The notes under the pieces: model-generated
What the model was told of the DNA's origin: nothing
What the model saw: only the letters and a program-made list of their open reading frames with translations
Database searches by the model: none
Assembly: GCF_900095705.1 (NCBI RefSeq)
Contig: NZ_LT608327.1
Location: 1-64,000 of the forward strand
DNA length: 64,000 nt
Source: Fusobacterium massiliense
GTDB lineage: Bacteria; Fusobacteriota; Fusobacteriia; Fusobacteriales; Fusobacteriaceae
Direction: 5' to 3'
Position numbers and translations under genes: made by a program
In this document: positions 36,660-44,636 of the stretch, one piece after another
Numbering within the stretch: position 1 is the stretch's first letter
Layout: each line of letters opens with the position of its first letter

Positions 36660-36716
36660 GTATAAACTTTTTTATCAACAGCATTTGATATAAATAAGCA
36701 ATTTAAATGATAAAAA
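36643..36716 (-). repeat. dispersed repeat family 2, copy iii
   Basis: Matches copy ii over ATTATACTAAGTTATAGT, then ATAAACTTTTT.ATCAACA and the AAATGATAAA end, with several substitutions. The terminator hairpin of copies i and ii is missing. Confidence 0.65.
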
Positions 36717-36718
36717 AT

Positions 36719-36793
36719 AATCTATGATATCCGTATTAGTTTGAAGAGACTATCTTCATTAAGCTCATAGAACTTATACGGCTGTTAAGAGAC
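36719..36793 (+). repeat. hairpin repeat copy 14
   Basis: Class I copy, outer helix partly decayed (AATCTAT/AGAGAC), inner CCGTAT/ATACGG intact; the loop variant CTTCATTAAGCTCATAG is shared with copy 15, so these two duplicated from each other (94-bp spacing). Confidence 0.88.
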
Positions 36794-36812
36794 ATAAAAT
36801 TAAATAAAAAAT

Positions 36813-36888
36813 AGTCTCTGACGTCCGTATTAGTTTGAAGAGATTATCTTCATTAAGCTCATAAAACTCATACGGTTGTCAAGAGACT
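36813..36888 (+). repeat. hairpin repeat copy 15
   Basis: Class I copy with intact outer and inner helices and the same CTTCATTAAGCTCATA loop as copy 14. It ends 22 bases before the rclA-like stop codon (minus strand), so it is downstream of that gene but in opposite orientation. Confidence 0.9.
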
Positions 36889-36909
36889 TTGTAGAAAGTT
36901 TAAGTATAA

Positions 36910-38289
36910 TTAAGCTAATATATCATTAAAACTTTCAGTTATAATAGGGTGAGTATAAATAAAATTCTTTAAAACTTCTACTTTAATTTTTTGGTTAATA
37001 GCTAATGCTAAAAAGTTAATTATTTCATGAGATTCATAATTAAATACACTAGCACCTATAATTTCATCATTTTCATTTATTAAAATCTTAGTAAATCCTT
37101 CAGTTTCATCTATAACATGAGCTTTAGGTATAGTCATTGTTAAAGCAAATTTCTTAGTATATTTTATACGTAATCTTTGAGCTTCTTTTTCATTTAATCC
37201 AACTCTTGAATAAGGAGGATCGATAAAAGTAGAAGTAGGAATCATTACTCTATCTGATACATGTCTTTTTACTTTATCTTCTAAGATTTGAGGTAAAATT
37301 ATACGGAAATCATCTAATGAAACATATGTAAATTGAGGTCCACCTTTTACATCTCCAGCAGCCCATATATTTTGAGCATCTGTTTTTAATTCGTCATTAA
37401 CAACTATTTCTCCGAATTTTCCAACTTTTACATCTGTATTTTCAAGACCTAGATTATCGATATCAGGTCTTCTTCCAACGGCAACTAGTACCTTATTGAA
37501 AACTTCTTCAGAATCGTTACCTTCTCTTGTATAAACAACTTTAACTTCATCTTCTCCATTTGCAACAATTTTTTTAGTAGCTGTATTAAATAAGAATTTT
37601 ATACCTTTCTTTTCCAAAGTTTCTTTTACTATTTTAGATTCATCTTCGTCTTCTCTTGGTAGGAAACTATCATCAAATTGGAATACAGTTACTTCTGTAC
37701 CAAAGTTAGCAAAATAAGAAGCAAATTCTAAACCAATGTATCCAGCTCCGATAATTAATAATTTTTTAGGAAGAGCAGTTAAATCTAAAATACCTTCACT
37801 TGTAAGAACATTTTTATTGTCTGCACCTTCTATATTTAAAGTTCTTGAAACAGAACCAGTGTTGATAACTATTTTTTCAGCTTTTAAAACAACTTCTCCA
37901 TCAGTTTTTTTTACTTTTACTTCATTATTTGATACAAAGCTAGCTTTACCTAAAAAAATATCTACATTTTCTGCATTTTCTAATAATAGGTAGTTTTTGT
38001 TTCTTAATTTCTTTGTCATTTCATTTTTCTTTTCCATAGATTTAACAAAGTAATCATTTTTAAAATTGTAATCTCCATCAATACCGTATTTTTTAACTTG
38101 AGATAAAATTTTAGCACTATGTACAAGAGATTTAGTAGGTAAACATCCTACATTGATACAAGTTCCACCATACATATTAGGATTTTCTTCTATAATAGCA
38201 ACTTTTTTTCCACTTGCTGATACTTTAGCAGCTAAAGTTTTTCCAGCTTTTCCCCATCCGATAACCAATAAATCATATTTTTTTTCCAT
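36910..38289 (-). CDS. rclA: RclA-like FAD/NAD(P) disulfide oxidoreductase
   Basis: Flavoprotein of the pyridine nucleotide-disulfide family. The closest characterised relative by eye is E. coli RclA, a copper reductase linked to survival of hypochlorous acid. FAD motif VIGWGKAGKTLA at 9-20; redox pair C44-x4-C49 in YGGTCINVGCLPTK (RclA C43/C48); NAD(P) motif IIGAGYIGLEFASYFANFG; AAGDVKGGPQFTYVSLDDFRI; and C-terminal YTHPIITESFNDIL, a match to RclA FTHPSMSESLNDLF. ATG 38289 is chosen because GGAG lies nine bases ahead; the frame opens five codons earlier. It diverges from an HxlR regulator, so redox control is likely. The oxidant has not been identified. Confidence 0.88.
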   Translation of the reverse strand: MEKKYDLLVIGWGKAGKTLAAKVSASGKKVAIIEENPNMYGGTCINVGCLPTKSLVHSAKILSQVKKYGIDGDYNFKNDYFVKSMEKKNEMTKKLRNKNYLLLENAENVDIFLGKASFVSNNEVKVKKTDGEVVLKAEKIVINTGSVSRTLNIEGADNKNVLTSEGILDLTALPKKLLIIGAGYIGLEFASYFANFGTEVTVFQFDDSFLPREDEDESKIVKETLEKKGIKFLFNTATKKIVANGEDEVKVVYTREGNDSEEVFNKVLVAVGRRPDIDNLGLENTDVKVGKFGEIVVNDELKTDAQNIWAAGDVKGGPQFTYVSLDDFRIILPQILEDKVKRHVSDRVMIPTSTFIDPPYSRVGLNEKEAQRLRIKYTKKFALTMTIPKAHVIDETEGFTKILINENDEIIGASVFNYESHEIINFLALAINQKIKVEVLKNFIYTHPIITESFNDILA

Positions 38290-38398
38290 TTTCTTCATCT
38301 CCATTATTTAAAAAAATTTTTTATAATCTAATTAATTTGTTATAATATAAATATACCACTAAATTTTATAAAAAAAAAGTACATTCAAAAAAAATATA

Positions 38399-38418
38399 TA
38401 GTATCTTTTTTGATACTA
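38399..38418 (+). promoter_or_regulatory. operator-like inverted repeat before the hxlR gene
   Basis: Perfect TAGTATC-TTTTTT-GATACTA (38399-38418), 24 bases before the hxlR start codon and within the intergenic region shared with rclA. Dyads of this size are typical HxlR/MarR-fold sites. On the transcript it would form only a short hairpin without a T tail, so an operator is more likely than a terminator. Confidence 0.6.
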
Positions 38419-38442
38419 ATGCTAAGCTAAAGGAGGGTTCAT

Positions 38443-38775
38443 ATGTCAAAATCTATCATAATTTCTAAGAATACTTGTCCAATGAATTTAGGAATAAATA
38501 TTTTATCAGGAAAATGGAAATTACAAATTATATGGAATATTCAAAAAAATAAAGTTGTTCGTTTTAATGAATTGCAAAGAATGTTAGGAGATATAACTAC
38601 AAAAACTCTAACTAGTCAATTAAGAGAGCTTGAAGAAAATCAGATTATAAAAAGAACAGTATTTCCAGAAGTGCCACCAAGAGTTGAATATAGTTTAACA
38701 GAAATAGGAGAAAGCATTGAACCAATTTTAAATAGTCTTTGTGATTGGGGTAAAGCATATTTAGGAAAGAAATAA
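38443..38775 (+). CDS. HxlR-family regulator, probable redox sensor
   Basis: 110-residue winged-helix protein with the full HxlR domain: CPMNLGINILSGKWKLQIIWNI, RFNELQRMLGDITTKTLTSQLRELEENQII and wing KRTVFPEVPPRVEYSLTEIG. A single cysteine, C12, sits in the N-terminal position used for thiol sensing in YodB (C6) and HypR (C14) of B. subtilis, so oxidant sensing is plausible. AGGAGG precedes the ATG. It is divergent from the rclA-like gene, which is its most likely target, with a dyad operator between them. Confidence 0.92.
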   Translation: MSKSIIISKNTCPMNLGINILSGKWKLQIIWNIQKNKVVRFNELQRMLGDITTKTLTSQLRELEENQIIKRTVFPEVPPRVEYSLTEIGESIEPILNSLCDWGKAYLGKK

Positions 38776-38783
38776 TATAATAA

Positions 38784-38856
38784 AGTCTCCTGACAGCTGT
38801 ATGACTCTTCCGAGCTCACCAAAATGTTCTCCAGAGTAATACGGACATCGGAGACT
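38784..38856 (-). repeat. hairpin repeat copy 16 (class II)
   Basis: Class II, minus orientation: AGTCTCC/GGAGACT outer helix, third helix ACTCT/AGAGT. Tandem with class I copy 17 (113 bp period); a class I + class II pair also occurs at 53797-53987. Confidence 0.92.
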
Positions 38857-38896
38857 AATTTTATATTAAATTTATACTTTTCTATATAATAAAAAG

Positions 38897-38972
38897 AGTC
38901 TCTTGACAGCCGTATGAGTTCTACGAGCTCAATAAACATAGGCTCTTCGAACTAATACGGACATCAGAGACT
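38897..38972 (-). repeat. hairpin repeat copy 17
   Basis: Full class I copy, minus orientation, 12 bases beyond the kdsD stop codon. Read on the minus strand its right arm is followed by CTTTTTATT, so it can serve as terminator of the kdsD operon. Confidence 0.92.
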
Positions 38973-38984
38973 AACCTTGTTATT

Positions 38985-39956
38985 TTATCTTACTTTTAGT
39001 AAGTCATGTATTCTTATAACACCTACAAAATTTTCTCCATCAAAAACGGGCAAAACATTGATTTGAGTAGGTCTATCTTCCATAATAGAAAGAGCTTGAG
39101 TTGCCATTTGGTCTTTTTGTACTTTTGTATAGTTAATTGTCATAATATCTTGAGCTTTTAATTTGAAAAATTCTTCTTTATGTTTTAATGCTCTTCTGAT
39201 ATCTCCTTCAGTAATAATTCCATCAAGTATTGTATTATCATCATTCATAACACATACAACACCAAGTTTTTTTTCACTCAATAGAATAACAATTTCTTCC
39301 ATACTGGAATCTTTTTTACAAAGAGCAAGAGCTGTTCCAGATTGCATAAGATTTCCAACTTTAGTAAGAAGTTTTCTTCCCAAACTACCACCGGGATGAT
39401 ACATTGCAAAATTTTGAGGGGTGAAATTTCTAAGTTTCATCAAGCAACCTGCAAGAGCATCTCCCATAACTAAAGCATTTGTTGTAGAAGACATTGGAGC
39501 TAAATTTAATGGACAGCCTTCTTCTTCAACATGAGTATTAAGATATAAATCAGAAGCTTTAGCAAGTCTTGAATTTATGTTTCCAGTCATTGCTATAATA
39601 TATGCACCAATATTTTTGATTGCAGGCATAATAGAAATAATTTCGTCGCTTTCACCACTATTAGAAATTGCAATTACAATATCTTCTTTATTTAGAGTAC
39701 CTAAATCTCCATGTAAACCTTCAGTAGAGTTCATAAAAGTGCTCGTAGTCCCTGTAGAAGCTAAAGTGGCTGATATTTTTTTACCAATAATTCCAGTTTT
39801 TCCTATACCAGTAACAACAACTTTTCCTTTGCACTCTAATATTTTTCTAGTGGCCTCAACAAAATATTTGTCTAGATTGTTCATTCTAACCTCTAAACTT
39901 TTAATTTCAATATCGTAGATATTTTTGGCAATATCTAAAATTTCTTTATCTGACAT
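38985..39956 (-). CDS. kdsD: arabinose-5-phosphate isomerase
   Basis: Isomerises ribulose-5-phosphate to arabinose-5-phosphate, the first step of Kdo synthesis; kdsA in this window uses the product. 323 residues: SIS domain (about 25-170) with GKVVVTGIGKTGIIGKKISATLASTGTTSTF, HGDLGTL and HPGGSLGRKL, then two CBS motifs (about 205-320). Full-length SIS+CBS architecture argues for KdsD/KpsF rather than the single-domain forms. AGGAGG precedes the ATG. Last gene of a five-gene minus-strand operon with folate, glycosylase-like, MBL and SDR genes. Confidence 0.94.
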   Translation of the reverse strand: MSDKEILDIAKNIYDIEIKSLEVRMNNLDKYFVEATRKILECKGKVVVTGIGKTGIIGKKISATLASTGTTSTFMNSTEGLHGDLGTLNKEDIVIAISNSGESDEIISIMPAIKNIGAYIIAMTGNINSRLAKASDLYLNTHVEEEGCPLNLAPMSSTTNALVMGDALAGCLMKLRNFTPQNFAMYHPGGSLGRKLLTKVGNLMQSGTALALCKKDSSMEEIVILLSEKKLGVVCVMNDDNTILDGIITEGDIRRALKHKEEFFKLKAQDIMTINYTKVQKDQMATQALSIMEDRPTQINVLPVFDGENFVGVIRIHDLLKVR

Positions 39957-39966
39957 AATAAACCTC

Positions 39967-40506
39967 CTAATATATTTTAGTTTCAGTAATTAATTTGTCT
40001 ACTTTTTTATCGTAGATATCTGTTTCAATCTCATCTTCAAAAATTTGAATATCAAAAGCAATAGCAATTTTTATTGCTTCTTTGTGAATTTCAAAAAATC
40101 TATCATAGTATCCTCTACCAAATCCCACTCTATTTTTAAGTTTATCAAAAGCAACACCCGGAGTAATAATAAGATCTATTCTTCCAGTATATTCCTCTCC
40201 ATCTGGCTCAAAATTTCCAAATTTACTTTGAGTATATTTTCCTTTATCTTCAATAACTATCATTTTATCTGAACTTATAACTTTAGGTAGTACAAGAATT
40301 TTATTTTGATTTTTAATAAAATTATTTATTTTATCAGTCATAACTTCATTTTTAAAATCAAGATAGCTCATAATAATTTTGGCATTTTTAAAATTTTCAT
40401 CTTCTGATAGAGCTTGAAATATTATATCACTAGCTTTTTCAATATATTCTTTTGATAGATTTTCTCGTCTTTCTCGGATAATTTTTCTAACTTCTTTTTT
40501 ATTCAT
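39967..40506 (-). CDS. 5-formyltetrahydrofolate cyclo-ligase
   Basis: ATP-dependent conversion of 5-formyl-THF to 5,10-methenyl-THF. 179 residues, usual size. The N-terminal basic helix (KKEVRKIIRERRENLS) and the conserved C-terminal signature DLIITPGVAFDKLKNRVGFGRGYYDRF are clear; LPKVISSDKMIV and FGNFEPDG lie between. The start overlaps the end of the upstream uracil-glycosylase-like gene by 8 bases, so translation is probably coupled. Confidence 0.94.
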   Translation of the reverse strand: MNKKEVRKIIRERRENLSKEYIEKASDIIFQALSEDENFKNAKIIMSYLDFKNEVMTDKINNFIKNQNKILVLPKVISSDKMIVIEDKGKYTQSKFGNFEPDGEEYTGRIDLIITPGVAFDKLKNRVGFGRGYYDRFFEIHKEAIKIAIAFDIQIFEDEIETDIYDKKVDKLITETKIY

Positions 40507-41086
40507 CCTTCATCAACTCAGCTTTTATATTTTTAATATCAGTCCAAAAATTAGTTGCTTTAACAGATTTTTTACCACTATCAGCTCTTGCCTTAATAAT
40601 TTCTTCAACTTCATAAGTTAAAAGAACTTTTGTATTCCCTCTCCAATGAATAAAATTTCCTCTTTCTTCTTCAAAGTTAATTTCCCTATTTTCAACTATT
40701 TGAGCAATATCTAAGCCTAGAAAAACAACTATTTTTGGATCTATAAGAGCTATTTGCATAAATAGTAAATCAATTAATTTTTTTCTATCATCTTCATTAA
40801 AGATTTTTACTTTTAAATCTCTTTTAGTAAGAGTTGTAATATAATACATATCTGATGTAATTTCTGCTATATCAAGTAATTTAACTAAAAATTCACCACT
40901 TGAACCAACAGCAACTCTAAAATTTTCATCTTCGTATAGATTAGGATCATTTCCTATGAAAAGAATAGGGGCATTTTTATTACCCATTCCAATTTTTACT
41001 TCTCTTTTATTTTCAGGAATTAACTCTCTTCCTATATGTTCTACTTCAAATCTTATATCCTCTAAAATCTCATCAAATTTTTCCAT
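40499..41086 (-). CDS. degenerate uracil-DNA-glycosylase-superfamily protein
   Basis: 195 residues resembling family 4 (UdgA-type) glycosylases: ILFIGNDPNLYED in place of GEAPGxxED, GSSGEFLVKLLDIA in place of GxAGxLL, YYITTLTKRDLK in place of YITNxVKCRP, and IVVFLGLDIAQIV. It has no cysteine at all, so it lacks the four 4Fe-4S ligands of family 4. The HPS-type motif near the C terminus reads VLLTYEVEEI, without His. Glycosylase activity is therefore doubtful; it may bind DNA or a nucleotide only. Third gene of the operon, 8 bases from the MBL gene and overlapping the folate gene. Confidence 0.7.
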   Translation of the reverse strand: MEKFDEILEDIRFEVEHIGRELIPENKREVKIGMGNKNAPILFIGNDPNLYEDENFRVAVGSSGEFLVKLLDIAEITSDMYYITTLTKRDLKVKIFNEDDRKKLIDLLFMQIALIDPKIVVFLGLDIAQIVENREINFEEERGNFIHWRGNTKVLLTYEVEEIIKARADSGKKSVKATNFWTDIKNIKAELMKDE

Positions 41087-41094
41087 AAACTCAC

Positions 41095-41877
41095 CTACTC
41101 ATTAATATCAAATAATTTTGTTACATCATCTTGGTTAGTTATTTCATAATTAAATCTATTTGTTGTTTTTAGAAATTCATCATTTAAAGTTTCTCTTATG
41201 ATATTTGGATTATTGCTATCCTTACTAATATGAGCAAGATAAACTTTTTTTAATTTATCAGTGTACATCTCTTTTATAAATCTAGCACAATCATTATTAG
41301 ATAAATGACCATTTCTACTTTTTACTCTTGCTTTTAAATTCCATGGATAAGAACAATTCATAAGCATATTATAATCATAATTGCTTTCTATAACCATGGC
41401 ATCAACATCTTTAAAGTGTTCCCTAACAATATTATCTATATAACCGACATCAGTAGAAACTGCTATTTTCTGATTACTTTGATTTTCTAACCTAAATCCG
41501 ACAGTTCTTACTGCATCGTGCATAACATCAAAAGGAGTAATTTTTACTTTATTATCCAATATAAAATCTCCGTCAATAAAGTTTACTAAGTTTTTATTTA
41601 ACTGTCCTAATTTTAAAAGTCCAGCTTCATAACTTTCAGGAGTAATAAATAAAGGTATATCATATTTTCTAGCTATTATGCCAGCACCATTTATATGGTC
41701 ACTGTGTTCATGAGTTAATAAAATAGCAGATATATCTGAAAGTTTTTTACCAATTTGTTCTAATTTTTCTTCTGTTTTTTTACAACTAAATCCAGCATCT
41801 ATTAATAATTTATAGCCATCAATTTCAATAAAAGTTGAATTTCCAGCACTACCACTACCTAATACAGAAATTTTCAT
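41095..41877 (-). CDS. MBL-fold metallohydrolase, YycJ/WalJ type
   Basis: Predicted metal-dependent phosphodiesterase or nuclease in the cytosol. 260 residues with VLGSGSAGNSTFIEIDGYKLLIDAGFSC at the N terminus, the metal motif LTHEHSDHINGA near residue 55, D in SHDVGYID-like STDVGYIDNIV, and late metal ligands in NGHLSNNDCARFI and YLAHISKDSNN. This matches the YycJ group encoded beside WalRK in Firmicutes, but no walRK genes are here. Its ATG overlaps the SDR stop by four bases (ATGA). Confidence 0.88.
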   Translation of the reverse strand: MKISVLGSGSAGNSTFIEIDGYKLLIDAGFSCKKTEEKLEQIGKKLSDISAILLTHEHSDHINGAGIIARKYDIPLFITPESYEAGLLKLGQLNKNLVNFIDGDFILDNKVKITPFDVMHDAVRTVGFRLENQSNQKIAVSTDVGYIDNIVREHFKDVDAMVIESNYDYNMLMNCSYPWNLKARVKSRNGHLSNNDCARFIKEMYTDKLKKVYLAHISKDSNNPNIIRETLNDEFLKTTNRFNYEITNQDDVTKLFDINE

Positions 41878-42593
41878 TTTAAAATTTGTCCTTTCTTTTT
41901 AACCTTGTGTCTTTGTGGCTTTATTGTAACATTGCTAAAAACTATTTTGTCAATATTTTTTAGTATAAATTCTACTGTGTTTGCAATATCTTTAGGCTCA
42001 ATATAAGATTTTTCATCATCATCGTACTCAAAATAAGTATTATTTTCATAAAAGTTTGTTTTAGTTATATCAGGCTGAATATTTATAACTTTAACATCAT
42101 ACTTTCTAACTTCTTCAAATAAATTTTTAGAAAATTGACTAAGTCCTGCTTTTGTTGCAGAATAAACTGAAGCTAGTGGACTTTCTTTAACAGCTGTAAC
42201 AGAGGAAATATTAATGATAGTACCTTTTACTTCTTTCAAATTTCTTAAAAAATATTGAGAAATAATAAGAGGTGCTTGTAGATTAACACTTATCATATTC
42301 TTAATTTTTGATATATTCATTTCTTCGTGCAGACCAAAATATCCAATTCCAGCTGAATTTACAATAAGTGAAAAATTTATTTTTTTAAGTTGATGTAAAG
42401 TTTTTTCAAGTTGGTCTAACTTTACTAAATCTACTTCAACAGGAATAAAATTTTCATAATTTTCAAAAATTCTTTTTTTATTTTTTATAAAAGTTCTACC
42501 AAAGCCATATACAGTATAGTTCATTTCTAATAATTTTTTAGCTATTTCATAGCCTATACCCGATGTAGCTCCTGTAACTAAAGCAATATTCAT
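41874..42593 (-). CDS. short-chain dehydrogenase/reductase
   Basis: NAD(P)-dependent oxidoreductase of unknown substrate. 239 residues from ATG 42593: cofactor motif TGATSGIGYEIAK at the N terminus, NSAGIGYFG (NxAG), and catalytic Ser and YSATKAG (YxxxK) near residue 145. The frame opens 13 codons upstream inside a decayed hairpin repeat, but GGAG six bases before ATG 42593 and the motif position fix the start. First gene of the operon ending in kdsD. Confidence 0.9.
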   Translation of the reverse strand: MNIALVTGATSGIGYEIAKKLLEMNYTVYGFGRTFIKNKKRIFENYENFIPVEVDLVKLDQLEKTLHQLKKINFSLIVNSAGIGYFGLHEEMNISKIKNMISVNLQAPLIISQYFLRNLKEVKGTIINISSVTAVKESPLASVYSATKAGLSQFSKNLFEEVRKYDVKVINIQPDITKTNFYENNTYFEYDDDEKSYIEPKDIANTVEFILKNIDKIVFSNVTIKPQRHKVKKKGQILK

Positions 42594-42618
42594 AATACTC
42601 CAATCTTTTACTCTATTA

Positions 42619-42691
42619 ATTTCTGATGTCAATATAAGTTCAAAGAATTTATATTTCTTAAACTTATAAATTATATGATTTTCAAGAGATT
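42619..42691 (+). repeat. hairpin repeat copy 18 (decayed)
   Basis: Recognisable from AATTTCTGATGTCAATAT ... TTTCAAGAGATT, with the outer helix nearly kept and the inner helix lost. Between the SDR and the radical SAM fusion gene, in plus orientation. Confidence 0.65.
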
Positions 42692-42694
42692 TTA

Positions 42695-44575
42695 TTACAT
42701 AAAAATTTTATTTTCATCTATATATTTTAAAAGTTCATCTTTTACGAATTTTAGCATATCATTTTTTTGATTATCTGAATAAGTGTAAACACCATTCACA
42801 CATTCAAAAGGATAATATAAAATCTCTGAGTCATTATTTTGACTTCGCATTTTTTTTAGATAATCTTTCGATGTTCTAAAGACTCCAATACTTATGTCAA
42901 TTATTTTATTTCTATCTATGTTATAAAATAAATATTCTATCAATTCCGAATAATTTTTTTCAAACTCATTGTAATAAATAATAGGGTCAATACAAATTCT
43001 AACACTCCAACCTTTACCTTGAAGTTTTTTAATAGCTTCAACTCTACTTTTTAAACTACCAGTATTCTTCTCACTTTGTTGAACAATATCTTTAGGTGAT
43101 AAAGTAAAGGCTAGTATAAAATTATCAACAGGTTCTAATTCTAAAAAGCTATCAATATTTCCTGACTTTGTTCTCATCTCTATTTTTAAATTTTGTTTAT
43201 CTTTAATGAAATGGTACCATTTTTTAGAAAAATTACAAATATTTTCTATTGCTAGTAAGTCTGTGTCATATGAAACACAAAGATAAAGAGAACCTAATTT
43301 TTCATACAAGCTAGTAACCTGCTCAAAAACATTTTCTATATCCACAAAAATAACTATATTTGCAGATGGGTAAACTCCTTGTAAATAGCAATACTCACAG
43401 TCATAAATACAGTTTATAATAGACGAAGTATAATAAAAGTTATCATTATCAAAATTTTCACAGACCTTAGCTCCGGCATAAATCATATTGTCTTTATTTG
43501 AGGCTAATATTAAATTTTGACTTAGTTTTTGTAAACAGAAATCTTGATTATTACTAGAAAAAACTTCCTTATAATTTTCTATAACTATTATTTTAGCATT
43601 TTCAAACTTACTTAGTATATCCTTAGTATTTTTATGTGACAATACTTTTCTTTCAACATAGATATGAGAAAATCTTCCCTGTAAAAATAATGTATTTTTA
43701 TTATTTTCTAATTCTGTTATTGATTCTTTTTTCTCAATATTATTATTTGTTTTAGCTAAACTTTTAATTTCTTCAAAGAATAACTTACCATCTTTTTTTG
43801 ATTTTACTTCAACTTTTGAGTATTTTTCTAAAAAATTTATATGATTATATTTTATCTTAAAATATTTTAAAATATTCAAAAGTTCATAAGTCATTGTATC
43901 ACTTAATTTCAAATTTTCTAATATTTTTTTTATCAAATCTTGTTCATCATTAGAAAAATTATTTTTATTTTCAAGTTGATAATTTAAAATTTTTAATAAA
44001 AAGTTATAAATATTACTATAAATTTTATTAAGTGAATTGTCATCTTCAAAATTTAAAATTTTTCTGTCTTTTGATAGTTCTTTTAATATATCAGAAACAA
44101 TTTTTAATGTTAGAATTTTATTTTTTTTAAAAAAAATGGAAGCAGTTTGGAAAAAACCATAGGCTTCCATATCTATGTATTCTACATTCTCAATACTTTT
44201 TTCAATAACTTTATCAAAAGTACTTATACTTCCCTCTATAAAGTTATGTTTGTAAGCTATTTCAGGATAATAATTTATTTCTGAATAAGCATTTTTAATT
44301 TTATTAGCAAGAATAATATCTCCTAGATTAGATTTTTCACTACAACTAGCAACAAAACCTATATTAACTACAAAATCTTTTTCTTCAATATTTAGATTAG
44401 ATACTAAATAAGTTAGAGCAACTGAAGATTTAATTCTCCCAGTTCCACTTATAATAAGTTTTACCTTATCATTTGAAAAAACTTGAAATTTAGTGTATTT
44501 ATTATCTTTTTTTAAATCAAATAATAATATTAAAGGCTTAGCTTCAATATATAATGCTGTTACTATATATAACAT
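42695..44575 (-). CDS. nucleosidase / spore-photoproduct-lyase-like radical SAM fusion
   Basis: 626 residues in two parts. Residues 1-165 form a purine-nucleoside phosphorylase/MTAN-type domain with the catalytic residues in place: E11 (ALYIEAKPL), E137 in the substrate motif DMEAYGF and D162 (IVSDIL); compare MTAN E12, MEAT and SD. A low-complexity helical linker (165-310) follows. The rest resembles spore photoproduct lyase: radical SAM cluster C389-x3-C393-x2-C396 in INCIYDCEYCYLQGVYPSANIVIFV, and barrel strands YLCVSYDTDLLAIE, IEMRTKSGNI, FILAFTLSP and VRICIDPIIYYNEF. A UV-lesion repair role is inferred for a non-sporulating host; the nucleosidase might remove 5'-deoxyadenosine or methylthioadenosine. 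Monocistronic by context. Confidence 0.82.
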   Translation of the reverse strand: MLYIVTALYIEAKPLILLFDLKKDNKYTKFQVFSNDKVKLIISGTGRIKSSVALTYLVSNLNIEEKDFVVNIGFVASCSEKSNLGDIILANKIKNAYSEINYYPEIAYKHNFIEGSISTFDKVIEKSIENVEYIDMEAYGFFQTASIFFKKNKILTLKIVSDILKELSKDRKILNFEDDNSLNKIYSNIYNFLLKILNYQLENKNNFSNDEQDLIKKILENLKLSDTMTYELLNILKYFKIKYNHINFLEKYSKVEVKSKKDGKLFFEEIKSLAKTNNNIEKKESITELENNKNTLFLQGRFSHIYVERKVLSHKNTKDILSKFENAKIIVIENYKEVFSSNNQDFCLQKLSQNLILASNKDNMIYAGAKVCENFDNDNFYYTSSIINCIYDCEYCYLQGVYPSANIVIFVDIENVFEQVTSLYEKLGSLYLCVSYDTDLLAIENICNFSKKWYHFIKDKQNLKIEMRTKSGNIDSFLELEPVDNFILAFTLSPKDIVQQSEKNTGSLKSRVEAIKKLQGKGWSVRICIDPIIYYNEFEKNYSELIEYLFYNIDRNKIIDISIGVFRTSKDYLKKMRSQNNDSEILYYPFECVNGVYTYSDNQKNDMLKFVKDELLKYIDENKIFM

Positions 44576-44636
44576 ATTTTACCTCAATCATATTTTTTAT
44601 TTTATTAGAAAAGTCTAAAATTAAATATCAAAAATT

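Noticed and set aside
40499-41086. Functional family 4 uracil-DNA glycosylase
   Set aside because: No cysteines for the iron-sulfur cluster and no conserved late histidine motif; called only as a superfamily member.
41095-41877. Part of a WalRK two-component locus
   Set aside because: The protein resembles YycJ, but no histidine kinase, response regulator or YycH/I gene is adjacent.
42695-44575. Evidence for sporulation
   Set aside because: Only one spore-photoproduct-lyase-like domain is present, fused to a nucleosidase; no other spore gene is seen and the organism type does not sporulate.
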